Shown here: positions 45,203-59,100 of the stretch, in pieces
Layout of the letters: each line of letters starts with the position of its first letter
Position numbering within the stretch: the first letter of the stretch is position 1
Assembly (NCBI GenBank): GCA_015227615.1
Contig: JAALGZ010000004.1
Span: 1,178,001 to 1,242,000 of the forward strand
DNA length: 64,000 nt
Origin: Labyrinthula sp. Ha
Lineage: Eukaryota; Sar; Bigyra; Labyrinthulida; Labyrinthulaceae
Direction: 5' to 3'
Made by a program: the position numbers and the translations under genes
Notes under the pieces: model-generated
What the model saw: only the letters and a program-made list of their open reading frames with translations
Told to the model about the DNA's origin: nothing
The model's database searches: none

Positions 45203-48200
45203 TTCTGAAGTTCTTTACGGATTTAGGTTTGGTATACGCAATTATCTCTGTATTCAAGAGTTAAAGAGTTACCTGCTGACGTCATTATTATTCCGAAAAA
45301 CTGAAAATCATATCAAAATAATGTGGAAGTTGCCCAAAATGTTAAAAGTTGGGCAGACCGACAACAAACCTTTTCTATGTACTAAAACTCTTATGAAATG
45401 GTGCCAGGTTGTATTAAGAAAAAAAAGCAGCTTACAAAACAAAAATGGGCACCAATACTTCGCAATTATCTAACAGGAAATAGCGGCCGGTCTGAGTATG
45501 GATGTCTGCTACCATAAAATTTGGGGACGTAAGAAAGTGCTTTGACGTTGACCTTGAACAGAAAATGAAGGGGGCACAGCGAAAAAAAAATTCTGCTAAA
45601 ATGAGCTTCTCACTGAGAGAAATTCACTTTTGTTTTATTTATTAGGAACAATCAAGGGTCTCTTGCCAAATGTATTCGAAAGAGCTAAGCCAACTGTGCA
45701 TCAAGGCTTTTTCTCCATGGCTTAGTAGAATTAAAAAAGGTTTTATAAAGACTAAGACGTATACTAATAAAAATCGAGAAAAAGCAAAGCAAAAACTTTT
45801 ATATTCCAAGTTTCCAACTTTTTTGAAGTAGTGCAAAAACTTTATGGAGATTGTTCCGTCTGCCAACTTTTGTAGATGTCTTGAGACAAGGAGAAAAAAT
45901 AAAGCCAAAACCCATTGGTTTTCAGTTGAAAAGCTTGTATTAAAACAAAGATAGCAACTTTTTACCATTATCAGTACTATAACATGTTACTTAGGTAACT
46001 ATTGCGAGGGCGTCCTGATGAGAAACTTCGCATTGTGGCAAATATGGATGGCTTTGTTCTAGAAATTAACTAATGTCTTACCGCATCTATTGTGCAAAGG
46101 GGTGGGTGATATCATTGTTATAAATTGCAACATTATTACTAAAGGTTACTAACGTCCCTGGATCTTAGAGATTAGCAAACATTAGTTCATAATATGATTT
46201 TTCTTGAGAGCCTCCGGTTGAGTTTAATGATCTCTAGACAGTATGTAAGTTCACTTTAGATATTTTTCATGGCAGATCTACTGAGCGACTACCATGCAGC
46301 GATGGCAGGTAATTGGACAAATCCTTGAAGCACAAGAAATGTTGTCTGCATATATTAATGCAGATAAAATTGTTCCGTATGCAGCTAGATGCGGTTCTTT
46401 TCTTCAAATACTTCCTCAACTCTAACTTGAGCCTGAACATGTTCATATATCCATTAAACTTTTTTTCTGGTCTAACATATCTGCAGCCAAAAAATTGAAG
46501 ACTACTTCATCCCTATCATGAAATATTTTCCTTTTAGTGGAAGGCAACATAATACTTCAGATAATTTGTTTGCATCGTATTCTTTTCAGAGAACATTAAG
46601 TGAAATTTAATAGTTAATAATACAACATGGACCAAATTAATTCAAATAAATGTTTAAACAACTCTCAATCTGGTATGTGATAAGAATGGTAATACCATAT
46701 CTGGAAATAAAAACTTAAGAGAATCTAACTAATCAAGTTTCCTGGGAAAAGTTGATAACTTCTACCTAGTGAATCTAAGAATTTTCGGTTTTAGTGCCCT
46801 GTACCTAATCAATTTCCTCAATGCAAGGGAAAATTCTAGAAGGCATCATACAGCAACTAAACTATCATTTAAAGTTATTTTCATATCTTTAGAATAGGTA
46901 GTTACATGTTTAATCTAGTTGGAGGTTGCACCATATACATTTAGCAGCTAGCATATAATTCCTTCAAGTTAAATAAAAGTTTGCTATGGCGGGCTACAGC
47001 TACAATTTAAGTACCAGAGCACATCAATGCTGTCTATCTGCTAGTATTAATAACTCAAACGCTGCATGGTCGCTTGAGAAAAGTCCCTTCCTGACTAAAC
47101 AGTAAATACTATGAATTATAGTTTCATTTCGAATGTATCATCTTCTGGTTCCGTTGGCTTGGCACGATATCGTGAGATATTGATCGAAAAACTTCTTGGC
47201 CCGTTGTGTGCATCATCTTCGTCAATTCATGGATTTCCAAAAATTTATGCACAAATCGCAAGCAAGAATATCAAGATTCAACAAAGAATTGAAAGGTCTC
47301 ACGCAAAAATTAAGAGATAATTTTTTTTTCAAACACCAAACCAAATTCGCATCCATGATGTATGAACAAGAATTAGATAATATCTCGCAGCCACAAGTTC
47401 TATTTGATGTACTCTTGTGCCCTATGCTTTCAGTCGCTCCACATATATCGATATCGTAATCCAACTTTACTTTGGGGATATTTTTGAGTTCTAACTATTT
47501 AAAAAAAGCTTCTGAGTACTACAGTCGGTCAATTATGTAAAGATTCGAGGATTCTTTCATAAGTTTGGTTCAAGAGAGAAGCAATTCTTTTGGTAGTAAC
47601 TGGAGCGATGTGTTGGTATAAGGGGGGGGGGTCGCGTCTAATAACGTTTGTGGTTGGTTGTACAGGGACCGAGTTCCATCGGAGCAAAGTTGTCCACGCT
47701 AGTTGCAGCTAAACTTATCGGTGGGTAATGAGGTAGTGCTTGTTAGTTATCTATGGAGTGGGTGAGACTCTCTGAAGTTAAGCTTTATGTGAAGATAAAT
47801 TCGTCCATATCCTAGAGGTATTCACAGAGTTTTATCTTTTATATCTTCGTCTTACTTATGGCTCTCTCTTCAAATTTCTTTTTTCTTTCCTATGAATTTA
47901 GGAAAATCAAGGCCATAATTATTGCTTTTTAATCTTTCTCTGACAATTTTGAGCTGCGACTTTGTACTTTGGAGTTATAGAGGGATTTTGACTCCAGGAC
48001 AGAGCTGTTTAAATGTAATGACTACAGATTTTTTTCAGGTTCCACCATTGCGAATCATTGCTCAACGTAGCTGAAATCCATACTTAAATCATATACAGAT
48101 TCAGCTCTTGTCCATTTCATCGCTTTTGACGAATTGATTAAACATTCCATGCCAGTTCTTACCCTATGCCTTTTAGGACCTGATTTTGTTCCATACCATC

Positions 48201-51200
48201 ATCTACCGCTACTCTTATTCCATGGTAATTGAGGAAGATTATGAGATATGTATACAAGATTATTGTTGCTCTAGGTTTCACGGGGACTATGTTCAGAAAA
48301 TTCCGTTACGTCACCTATCTTTCCATTTTGGCACTCTTGGTGATTCTCACGCTTCCAGTATCAGGTCCCAGATACTGTGTCCGATGTTAATGGTTCCCAT
48401 CCCTGACTGTAGTTATTTTTCCTCAGTTCTCAGAGATACAACTTTATGTTATTCCATCTAGATCGATAGCAGATAACCCTACTTAATCTTCTTCCATTCA
48501 CAATGCTTATGAATTCATTCTTTTTTTGTATTTATATTTAGCTGCGATAACTTGAATACTTAAATAAAGTTCATGAATTCTGAAGTTACATGGTGTTCAT
48601 ATGGGCAAATTAGATGTATTGTGTGAAGGCTAGTATTCATAAGGTTAGTATTTTCTTCTATTTCAATATTTAGATTTTTCAAGACTTTCGATGCGATAGA
48701 GCTCAACATTATTATGCATAGAGTTAGACACAGCTAGTCACTTTGAAGAACTCAGGGAGAAGCAAAAGATTTCTGTTTATTCTTCAATCTGTTTTCCTCT
48801 ATGCGTTTACATTACTGTTTTAATATACTATAACACTTATCAACTCCGAAAGAATCATCTTCCAGTAGATAAAATACGAGAAAATTATTGTTACAGTTAC
48901 CGAAAGTTCTATGGAAGTCAATGAGAAAGCATAACAGTTTCTACCCTTCCTCTTGGTGAATCTAATTTGTCTTTAATAGAAGTTGCAATTTTATGTGTTA
49001 TAGTTCCCTTAACAAAAAAAAAACAATGTGGAAATAATATCTTTTCTTAATTAACAATCTTACATATATTCTACTTTTTGCTAAAATTAGCAAGAATTGT
49101 TAAGAAAGATATCAATCAGCAATTTTCCGGGTTTATATGGGTGTCTTTCTTGTAGAACACAGCTAAGTTAGCTAAGGAAAGTTAAATAAAATCTTGTTAT
49201 TCTTATGTTGGAGAGCACATAATGAGTTCAAGTGCTAGTTGCAAAATATATTATTTCACTGTATCTATGCTTGTGTCGCATCATTCTTGTTCTTAGTATG
49301 TTTGATTCGTTTTATATATCTAGTCTCTTACCATTCACTAAGGTTCTTTAGATGCAGGTGTACGGATTAAGACTAGGTTACTTTTATCACTTAATATTCG
49401 CATCATAGTTATTTTGTGGCTTGTTTTCATGAGATTTTGCAGTTTTAATTTATCCTTGACAAAGCCTTCTGCTATTTCCTATCACCCAAGACTTCGTTTC
49501 AATTTGTGGGATTATTTTGATAAAAATTTAATTTCTTTCAAACTAGGAAATCCTCTATTTTAAACACATATCTTGTACTTTTCTTCTCTACCCCCGCGCT
49601 TATTTTATTTACTTTGATGTTGAACTAGTTCTAATAACCTGGAAAATGGTTTGTTTTTATCATAATCCTAAAGGTGTATGTTGTTTTTATGAAAGAAATT
49701 AGAATGATCGTGTTTTTGTTTGACGAAAAACTCCGTTTTCGTTAAGACTTTTTGTTGGAGTTTGGGATGAATTATGAGGATTATTGCTGCGGTAATGATT
49801 TTGTTTCACCTTTGGCAAATATTTGGAAGTCTATATATATATCCACGCCTCTGGTGTATCTTGAGGAGGCCCATGAATAGACGACGCTTATTGCACCGTG
49901 TTTATTCGTTCCATTAATTCTTGTCATATTTATTTGTTCAACTGTGGTTTTTATTACAAATGTTGGAATATTCCAGGTAGTAACCATATTGTCTTTGTTA
50001 CGGGTTTCTCTGGTGAAAAGTTGGCACATTTCCACAAGTATGAGTTGGTAGACATAGTCATGTGCATTGTGAAGTTTTCCCCATGTTATTTGTGTATCTA
50101 CAACACTTTTTTCCTTTGATATTCTTGCTTTACTTTGACATGATTCATACTTTTGATAGTTTCTTTGGTTGTGGATTTATGAACTGATAGGGCATACGAG
50201 TTTGAGTGTCTTTTCGGCTTTGAAGGAACTTATTAAGATGATTAAAGATCGCTGTCTAGAAAGCCTTCAAGAGTCACCATTTGCTGTTTCTGTGTTTTTT
50301 GAACCTATATTCTCAACTTTCCTTATATTCAAACTTATTAATCTTAGGAAAGTGGTTACCAAATATTAAGAGGAATTATGTTTCTTTGCTTTTGTAAAGG
50401 GCTATTTTCAGAGTTTAAGGAATACCCCGAAGTCTGTCAAAAGTTTCCATATTAGTAGCAGATAAGCGTTTAATAGAAAACATCCTTTTCTTTTTACTAA
50501 GCTCTAGGAACTAAAATATTGCAATGTTGCCGGTAATTTTTGTCCTGTTTGCTAACTCCGTATTCAATGAAATGACCAATCAATTCATATTCTTCTTTAT
50601 TTCCTTCGAAAAAGTTGGGTAAACTAATGACTAGCAGAAGAACCTAGTATATAAAGTCATTTTAGATCTGAAAACCCATTTTCTGTAGCACTGAAACTTC
50701 AAATTTTGTTACTAGGGTATGTTGCTCTAGGTATGGAAGGTATCATAGAGACAAGAACTCAATATCTGCCGTGGCCAGCCTTAATGCACGAGTGGGATGC
50801 CTTCTCGTGTCTGGCGATGTGCTGCTACTGGTTCAGAACGGTTTAAAGCCATTTTTTGCGCCTCACGCTAGATGTTTCTCATATTTAAAATTTTGCAATA
50901 ATTGTCTAAAGTAGTTGTCCTAGCACACTACTCGTATGTCCTGCTCACCCTCCCTATACTAGCTCAAGAAGCTTCAAGTCAAAAAAATAGATGATCATAG
51001 TGCATAAAATAAATGAAGATATTATAGAAAAATGTAGTTGGCATTTAAATATAAATGAGTTCAGATAAAATTCCAGGGTTGTAGCCACTAGATGAAAGAG
51101 TTTGACATATTGTCAAACCTATTACAAAGCCCAAAACAATATCAGTACAAAGAAAAAATAAAATGATTTTATTCTCTGTTCTCTTACTGGAAAAAACTTT

Positions 51201-54200
51201 TGCAGATTATTATATCACTTAGAATGGTTGAATTGTCTCCCCCACCATTGATCAAAAACGTCTATATTATTTTGGCTCCTTTAGCCGGACGTGCTGCATT
51301 GTTCGAACAGTTAATAAGTGTATTGAGGTGCACATATAATGAGGATAAGAATTAGACTCAACGCAAATGAAGCGTTTTACATCATCGGCAATCTCGATGA
51401 ACTAGTTTTCATCCCAATACGCATTTTATGTTGCTTGAAACCACAAACAGAATGAATATTATTGGCAACGAAGGTGAATCTTTTTCAAGTAAATGTAGGA
51501 GGAAAACACACTTACACCACGAAGACAATAATCCTCAACCCGTTTAAATTAAGACTGGTACAGTTGTGTGCATTCATTCTCAATTCAGCAAAACAAATAT
51601 ACTTTTAAAGAACTTCAGTACATGTCCATAGTGACTAATTGCAATGCAATTAGCATAATCACAGTCGTGTATATCTCACTAATATGTGTCCGGATTAATA
51701 CAAGAAAAGCACAGTCAATGCCTCAAATGCATCTTATTATCATATTAGCTTATGCATTTAGGTTCAACTCCTATGATTGGCTTCATATAGAGAAAAATTC
51801 GATTGGGAAAAGAAAATATTAAAAACGGGTCTACATTTAGCTCTTTCACAAATAAAATCCGAAAAGAAGCAAATCAACTAAGGATATCAGATGCCTCATG
51901 TTCCAATTAGAAAGCTACACAACAAACTCTTTTCCTACTCTTTGGAGAAGTAAATAAAACATAAATATTTTCTAAGAAATAATATATTTCTATTTAGAGG
52001 CGTAAAAAAATCAAAAGGTTTGTATCCACCAGATCAGCTTCAGTTTCTTACAAAACTAGAACATAGGCTGAAAAGGCCACTCTTTGAAGCTTCAAGAAAC
52101 GTAATCAATTTGGCCGTCTTAAAGAATTTTCTGATGTTAACGCAGAGCAAATTTCGTACATACTTAAGCTTATATTCTTGTGGAAAAAATAACATAATTC
52201 TCTTAAGATTCTTTCATATACACAAAGGAAGATAAAGGAAAGCACACTTTCTTATTCTAATTGTTGTATTATACTTATCCGTTTACCTTTATACCCTTAA
52301 AATCATTGGATAGATTTTCAAAACAAAAAATTCCATGTACTGAAACTTTTGTTAAAGGAAGAACTTTCCGTTTCCTTCAGCCTAATCATAACACACTCCC
52401 TCAATACTATATGGTTTCATGTGGCCGCAACGCAAGAATACTCTTGTTCAGAGTAGCCCATTCAAGGAATCTACTTGTTTTCTCTTTGATTCTAAGGGTC
52501 ACTATCCTAGATCAGTTTCTAAATAAGAAAAGCCTGCAACATGTATATTTACTAAAGACAAAAACAAACTCCAAGACCCTTTTTTAATTGCTACGGTGAA
52601 GCATAGGCAAGAATGTGAGAGTCCCAGTATTGATCATAGGAGGTCTATTATTGAATATAACTTGACTGTGTATGTAACTTGTCTCCTGAGAGAAAATAAA
52701 GTCAGCAGACGGAACATATACTTAACCGTGCTCGATAAGGAGGAACTTCAATGAGAAAACTTCGTGATATTGAGGTGGGCATATGTATTGGATATCACCG
52801 GCAAGGTGATATCATTAAAATATAAATATTTGACAAATATTTTGACTATCGCTATTTCTCCTATTACTATGACTAGTGGTTTCGTAGCCCCTTGTGACGA
52901 ACTATCTGGAGTTTGGAGGGTTCTATTTGGTATCTTCCTTAGTTTGTGGTTTTGGTTTAGAATTATGTTAATTGGAGCTAAAGGCGGGCCGTGGATTTCT
53001 GTTTGAAAGTGGGATTATCCTAAGTTAGAGACCAACTCACCGCTAGCGCAACTAGCTTAAATATTATATACATAAACATTCATACAACATGTAAATAGAC
53101 AGAGGAGAAAATGTGTCAAATACCCATCATGATAGTATCTAAATCAAAACAGAGAAGTAGATGAAGACTTTCTAGACAAAAATTCAGTTTCTTGAGGAAT
53201 GCACGAGAAGCAAGAGTCCCGATTCAGACAACAAGAATTAATGTCCCGTTTAGTGAGAGAAAGCGATGTAGTTAATAGTTCGTTAATATTTCAGAATACC
53301 CATAAGTCGAAATATAAAGAAACTCTAATTACTTAACATTCTGATAATATCTACAAACAATAAGAAACAATGAAAGCTTCGAACATGTTGGATCGATGTT
53401 CCTCTGTAGAAAGAAATGGGGAGGGGGTGACACAGTTATAATTTGAATGAAATTGAAGTAGAACTTCTGCCAGAGTTATGGAAAGGGATATAATATTTTT
53501 TTTCATGTTTTACTATCTCCTAAACCAAATGATATTATGATTAATTGGATCATAGAACATGTGAAATCTCGTCGTCAGCTCTATCCATTCTGAGGTGAGC
53601 TTTTGAGTTACCAAATAACCAAGACGAGCTCTAGTTTCATCTATTAATCTATAACCTATTGAGAATCTTTGAACAAGAGGCGAGTACATTTAAGAAATTC
53701 AACAATATATTTACAATTTTCTATTATTAATGTACCTATTAGAACTAGTTTTCCTAGGGTCTTATTATAGTAATTAAACTATACAACTATTTGATAAGAT
53801 GAATATAAATCAAGTCCTATGAAACGAGTCCAAAGTTGAAAGAAATCATATTTAGGAAGTCTACCCCAAGTTTGTCGTAGTGTCTAATATATTTATCATA
53901 TAAAGCAAGGGTTAGAGAGTCAAAGAATAGCAAAAACATCATCAATTCGAGATAAAATGGTAAGAAATATCGATCACAAGAAACGAGGCGAGATATTTGT
54001 TATATTTTATCTATGGTTATCTTCACCAAGTTTCTCGGTGATATTCTCTAATTTTAGATGATAGAGTAAACACTAATAACTTACGTACTGACATTCCCTG
54101 TTACAACTCTGACCGCAGTATGTTTGCTATATTTTTTTCAGTTACCACTTTGTTAACTAAATAATGGTGTATTTAACTCAAAAGCCTAATGGCCATTTCA

Positions 54201-54866
54201 ACTAAATAATTCAGCATTGCCGTCCAGAAGAAATTTGTAGATAGTGTGCTTGGACACTAGATAAAATATAAAGACGAGAGTATAAATATTTTATTGGATA
54301 AAAAACATCTCAATAAAATATTTCTCTTTAAATAAATAAACATAAGAAATAAAATATATGATAAAATTTGAATAAGATCATAGTTGGAGAAAATCCAGAT
54401 ACTTGACAATATTTCGTATGGAATACATATTCATAAGTAGTTAACTTTCCTTTTAATTGATGTGATATAATACGTTACATGTCTTCTTTCAATAAGAAAA
54501 AGAGAGAAAGCACAGGGGAATGTAAAGCTTTCTTTTAAAAAATGTTTTACAAATTAATTGTTCTTTCCAATATCAACTCAGATATAGGTCTTTCTTTTTA
54601 AAAAATTTTCTTTATCAATCTAAACAATATTTTTGTTTTCAATAGTTTATTTTACTCTTATTAAAAATATTTAATGAGAATATTATATTCTCGTCCCTTC
54701 TTTTAAATTTATTTATCCCGTCTTCTTATCAGATACATATTTTCACTGCATTAGGACAAATTCTGGGAATACACTGAATTTATAATTCTAACGAAATTCT
54801 GCTGTAAACAAATTACAGTGAAAATAATCTCCTCTCACTCGATCAAAAACATCAAACACAAATAAG
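45203..54866. other. Largest gene desert in the window
   Basis: About 9.7 kb without a supported gene. Frames of up to about 108 codons occur (for example 45642-45968 and 52261-52587) but match chance expectation and show no family. Two overlapping frames at 47111-47459 have somewhat protein-like composition and could be a decayed gene. A run of ten G occurs at 47622-47631. The part from about 53 to 54.8 kb is especially AT-rich and contains a perfect 13-bp-arm hairpin at 54284-54323. Confidence 0.55.
54284..54323. repeat. Perfect inverted repeat, 13-bp arms, 14-nt loop
   Basis: AAATATTTTATTG at 54284-54296 is exactly complementary to CAATAAAATATTT at 54311-54323. The stem is entirely A/T apart from one closing G-C pair. 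In DNA this AT-rich it may be chance; no gene is adjacent. Confidence 0.5.
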
Positions 54867-55457
54867 ATGTTAGAAACTAAACCAAACAATGTAGATTGTT
54901 TTTCATTTATTAGAAATTATTTTACATCTTCACCAGAAACAACAAACCCAAGATATGTAAAGTCTTCTCAAGAGAATTCAACTCAAGTACCTCCACCTCT
55001 TTCACCAAAACTAAGAAAAGAAATAAGTTCGACGCACGAGGATACCGACTCCTAAAAAACAGAAAATTCACAAGTAAGACAGTCTTCTCAACCTTCCCAA
55101 GGTTTCTTAAGAACATTGCGAAGGTCAAGAAAGTTATTGGTGAAAAGAAAATCTTTGAAGGGAGGTTTAGTTCCAGTTGCAGTGAATAATTTACCACTTC
55201 AACAGAAGAAGAAAGATTCGTTGAGAGCAAAGGATGATAGAAAGGAAGATGACGACTTGATAGAAATAGCTGAGTTAGATGAATTTGAAAAACTTACGGG
55301 AGAAGATATTGTGGTGCGTGAAGATAGAATATCGATATCAGAGGTTGATTATGAAGATGAGAAAGAAGAGTTGGATCACGAAGAACTTCAGAGAACAAGT
55401 GAAAGAATGAACTTTGACTTTCTTGAGGAGATGTTAAAGATAAAATATTCAAACTAA
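54867..55457 (+). CDS. Small gene with two predicted mini-introns, unknown function
   Basis: Read straight through, the frame has one in-frame TAA (55053-55055) between two clearly coding stretches. My preferred model is three exons, 54867-54986, 55016-55073 and 55102-55457. Removing a 29-nt intron (GTACCT...AAG) and a 28-nt intron (GTAAGA...AAG) drops 57 nt, restores the frame and avoids the stop, giving 177 residues. The middle then reads KRNKFDARGYRLLKNRKFTS, followed by a basic segment (RRSRKLLVKRKSLKGG). The last 75 residues are very acidic (DDRKEDDDLIEIAELDEFEK and onward). No domain is recognised; the basic-then-acidic layout suggests a nucleic-acid or histone partner but proves nothing. 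A single 36-nt intron with a poor donor, or a true premature stop, are the alternatives. Confidence 0.6.
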
Positions 55458-55804
55458 AAGTAACTGACTAAAACTAAGCTGCGGATTTAGAAAACTGATA
55501 TATTGATTACTGATACTCTAGGGGTTGTACATTGGGATTGCTGATTGTGAGTCTTTAGTTAGAGATTTTTATTGTTTAAGTTTTACCATATGCAGAAAAT
55601 TCTCTCATTATTTTTGTATTTCTTTTCATATACGCTTTGTGTTGTTTTCAAGTGGTTGGATTAAGAAGAAAGTGGGGAGATAACAAATAGTGACATAAGC
55701 AAAACACAAAAAGTAGACCAAAAAGAAGTATTGTTGAGTTCTTGTATTAACCTATAGGTTAGAAGTTATGGTTGAATATTTATGGTTTAAAAAGTTAGAT
55801 GACA

Positions 55805-56130
55805 ATGAATGAAATTGTCAAGAGTAAATTGAGATGTATAGAAGAAGGGTTAAAGATAACACAACGCGAACAACTTGGTAAAAGTATAAACGCAAAAGCA
55901 ATATTATAAGTCTTATTATACTTGTACAGTAAATATGAGTTTGTTTGCTGTGAAGAAGAGATTTGTGTTTGGGAACTTCTAGATAAATGTGTTACGAAGA
56001 GTATGAACAACTAAATACAAGAGACTGTAAACAAAGGTAAGGAGGATATGCAAGAGTATGTTGATGTTAAAGTTTCAAGATATAAAAACAGATTGGTTGG
56101 AAAAATAAAAGGTTCAAGAAAGTTTAACTG
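55805..56130 (+). pseudogene. Possible decayed or multi-exon small gene
   Basis: A purine-rich stretch translates in one frame to protein-like pieces: MNEIVKSKLRCIEEGLKITQ onward, YSKYEFVCCEEEICVWELLD, and KEDMQEYVDVKVSRYKNRLV, separated by two TAA codons. A 27-nt GT-AG segment (55884-55910) would remove the first stop in frame, and a 21- or 36-nt segment from 56001 the second. These lengths fit the local intron size less well than elsewhere, so I cannot tell a real gene with short introns from a decaying one. No family is recognised. An ORF track of the opposite strand is open here only because the plus strand is purine-rich. Confidence 0.3.
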
Positions 56131-59100
56131 AGTTTCGTATAAAAAATGTAAATGGAAGGAATGAGTGTAACTATAAAAGCTATTGCTTATGGAATAAAGA
56201 GTAGAAAAATGAGTTATGAAGAGTGAGAATATAGTTTGAACATTCAAAAGGTAAGAAAGTATGAATAAAGGTGGATTTTTTAAGTTCTTCAGCTGTATTG
56301 ATCGGAAGGTTTTTGTTAAGATCATCCACTTCTTATAAAGTAGAAAAACACTCTGCAAGACTGAGAGGTGATGCCTTCTCACCAGTATATAAAGAAAAAA
56401 AAAGGAAAATAAATTTAAGCAAATAGTCACAAGAATCGGAGAATATTTGGGTTAGTTTAACTTTATCCATGATGTGATATTGGTTTTCAAAAGTTTGGAG
56501 CCTTACAATTATATGGTTAAGTATTAAGGGGACGAAGCTTCGGATGTGACCGTGCTATAGAATTAAGCTACATTTTCCTACCTTGGGTATTTATCACTAA
56601 AAGGTATCCACGTCCTTAATTATCCATACTATTTACTTAGTCCTGAGCAAAAAAAAAACAAACAAGAAACAAGGAATATCTGTAAGGCTTGGAGAAACTA
56701 GTTACCACGGGAGCAATGAATATAGGTAGTCATGATGCATACCGTCTATTCAAACTGGGAGTGGGATGAGGTGTACACGACAAAATGATCTATAATAAAT
56801 ATCTTTCAAATGATGGGACGGAAAGTCAAGCGTAAATATAGAATTTCCGAGCAATGTGGTCTCTACATTAACTCCAAATTTTCCGTAAAGCAAGAAGTTG
56901 GGAATGTGTAAGAGCAATTTAATCTTATGTGTTTACATAGGCAAAAGGAGGGTCCATGGTTATATTGTATTTGCTGACGGCAAATACATTGTGGTTTTAA
57001 TATTCTTCACGCTTCCATTAATTTAGCTAGCCATGAAAGAAAGAAATCCAAAGTAGGATTATATCACTAACTGCAAGTTTCCATTCAGAATCCTTATTCC
57101 TTTACGATAGGTTACCCTCTTTGTGTCAATTAGTGAGGCTTATGGATATAAAGAGAAGTTTCGGGTAGGTCAACGAGAGTTATTATGAGTTTTATGAAAT
57201 AATACATCTCCATAAAAACTTACAGTTTCAAAACATAAGTATAACCGTAGGATCAGCGATCCTAATGGATGAAACATCAATACATTTTACCAACTAATTA
57301 TAGTAGACTAAAGACCAACTGTTCATAAGGGAAACAAAATGTAAAAAACTTTAAAACAAGTCATAAAATATTCATAATCGTTAAGAAAAACCAGTCAAAG
57401 TGCATTTCTTAGCTGACTTAAGACATATGCCAAAGACTTTGCACGCAAATGAGTTTCAGCGTAGTCAAATAAGAGGTCAAGAAGCCTTATTATGTATGTC
57501 TTATTAGTAAAGGAATCTGCAAAGCTAATCCATTGTCTTCATCAGCTAGATACAATTAGAATAGAACCGCAGGTATCATTAACCTTGGGGAAGTGTAGCT
57601 CTATCCACTATGTCTTCATATATGGTAGTAATTATTAACTACTCATTTAACAGTTAAGTATTTGTCACTCTATTCACAGTAGGACTCTGAAAAAGGTGCT
57701 AAAGAAAAAATAACGTTCTTTGATAAATAAATATTAAATAAAATCAGGGTTGTACAAAACGAAAGCAACTTGGTCACAGGACTTATAATGTTTTTCGAAG
57801 GCAGCTGAATCAGCTGTTACTTGTCCTCATTGTGACAAACCGAGTATAATCCTGTGCGCGCTACAACTGTCGTCATTATTTGTTCTTATATTCGATTGAA
57901 AAATAATCCTACATAGAGAATATTATTTTTTGTTTGACCTTTGTTATCCTAACTTTAGGGAGGGTAAGTTAAGAATGAGGTTTTTCTAGGGCTGAGGTCA
58001 TTTTTATGGGTAGGTAAATTCTTGAAACTTATGCATAAATAGATCTTATCCCACATTACCTGATTGACAATATGACAAGAAAGGCGATGAGTCATGAAGA
58101 GCTCACCTGATTAACCATTTATATCACTTAGCATTGAGCTCGTCTGCCACTAACTTTTTATACTCCTTATGGTATTTAAAATTATTGTAAATTCAATTAA
58201 CTTGAGGGATTCTTCAATTCATCCACTAAATCTTTGCCTTTCTTTACTTTTTTCCTGAGTCTAAGTTTCTTAATAACCTTAGGCTAGGGCAATGAAACTC
58301 AATATAGTAACAAAATGCTAAAATTCTGTAGCACATTCTCATTAATCTTAACCACTTCTGGTTTCTAAGTTGAAGCGCCATATGTATGTACAAAAAAGAG
58401 TTTTTATTATCCAAATTCAAAACGAAACTTTTGCATGAAGCTTGCCTTTAGTCTAAACTCGTGATTAGATTCCAACAGATTCCCCCTTTAAAATCAAAAT
58501 AAGGCAAGCTAAGTTCTTAAAAACTAATACTAAGAGCTCTTGAAATCGTCATAGAGAAACTAAGTATCAAGTTAAATCAGTGAAAATTAGAGATATGAAA
58601 TAAATAAGAAAACTTCTCCAACTGATCTATTCTTAGTTTACAATATTTAATTCCTGAAATATCAAACCAAACGTTGTTACATTGAACTTTGCTAAGATAT
58701 TTGTCGAGGTCGAACATTAATGTTAGAACCAAAATATTCGTTTATGTGTCTGATTGGAAAGCCTAAGATAAAGGGACATAAAATTAAGAAATTAAATTAT
58801 GGGAGTCAACTTTCCCTAAGTTTGAGTTAGGAGATCGTAGGTTCCTTGTGACATTATGCTGCAATCTCCTATTTCTCGAGAAAACATTTGAATTGGCTTA
58901 GAGTCCTATCTAGCATGCTTACTTACTGGAATTAGTTTTACATTTCTACGAGACTAAGAATTAAATTAGATGGCAGCTTCAGTTGCTTAATATGATGCTT
59001 TTTGATATCATGAGTGTTGTTTTTGTATCATATTCTTTTAGTTTTCTCCAACGTAACCTTATAATCAAGAAATACAAACTATGAGAAAAATATCACTGCA

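Noticed and set aside
45642-45968. 108-codon minus-strand frame
   Set aside because: Hydrophobic random-looking sequence, no homologous motif; chance frames of this size are expected.
47111-47459. Two overlapping protein-like frames
   Set aside because: I sought a 28-nt intron that would join them and found no GT-AG pair; no family, so left within the desert description.
51761-51771. tRNA B-box match GGTTCAACTCC
   Set aside because: No A box or acceptor stem at tRNA spacing; a nearly identical string occurs inside the cyclase coding region.
52261-52587. 108-codon plus-strand frame
   Set aside because: Same reasoning: no ATG-context support and no recognisable domain.
55053-55055. TAA as a recoded sense codon
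   Set aside because: TAA, TAG and TGA all terminate intact family genes here; mini-intron splicing explains it better.
56011-56430. 139-codon minus-strand frame
   Set aside because: It is the complement of purine-rich sequence and reads as Phe/Leu/Ser-rich shadow protein.
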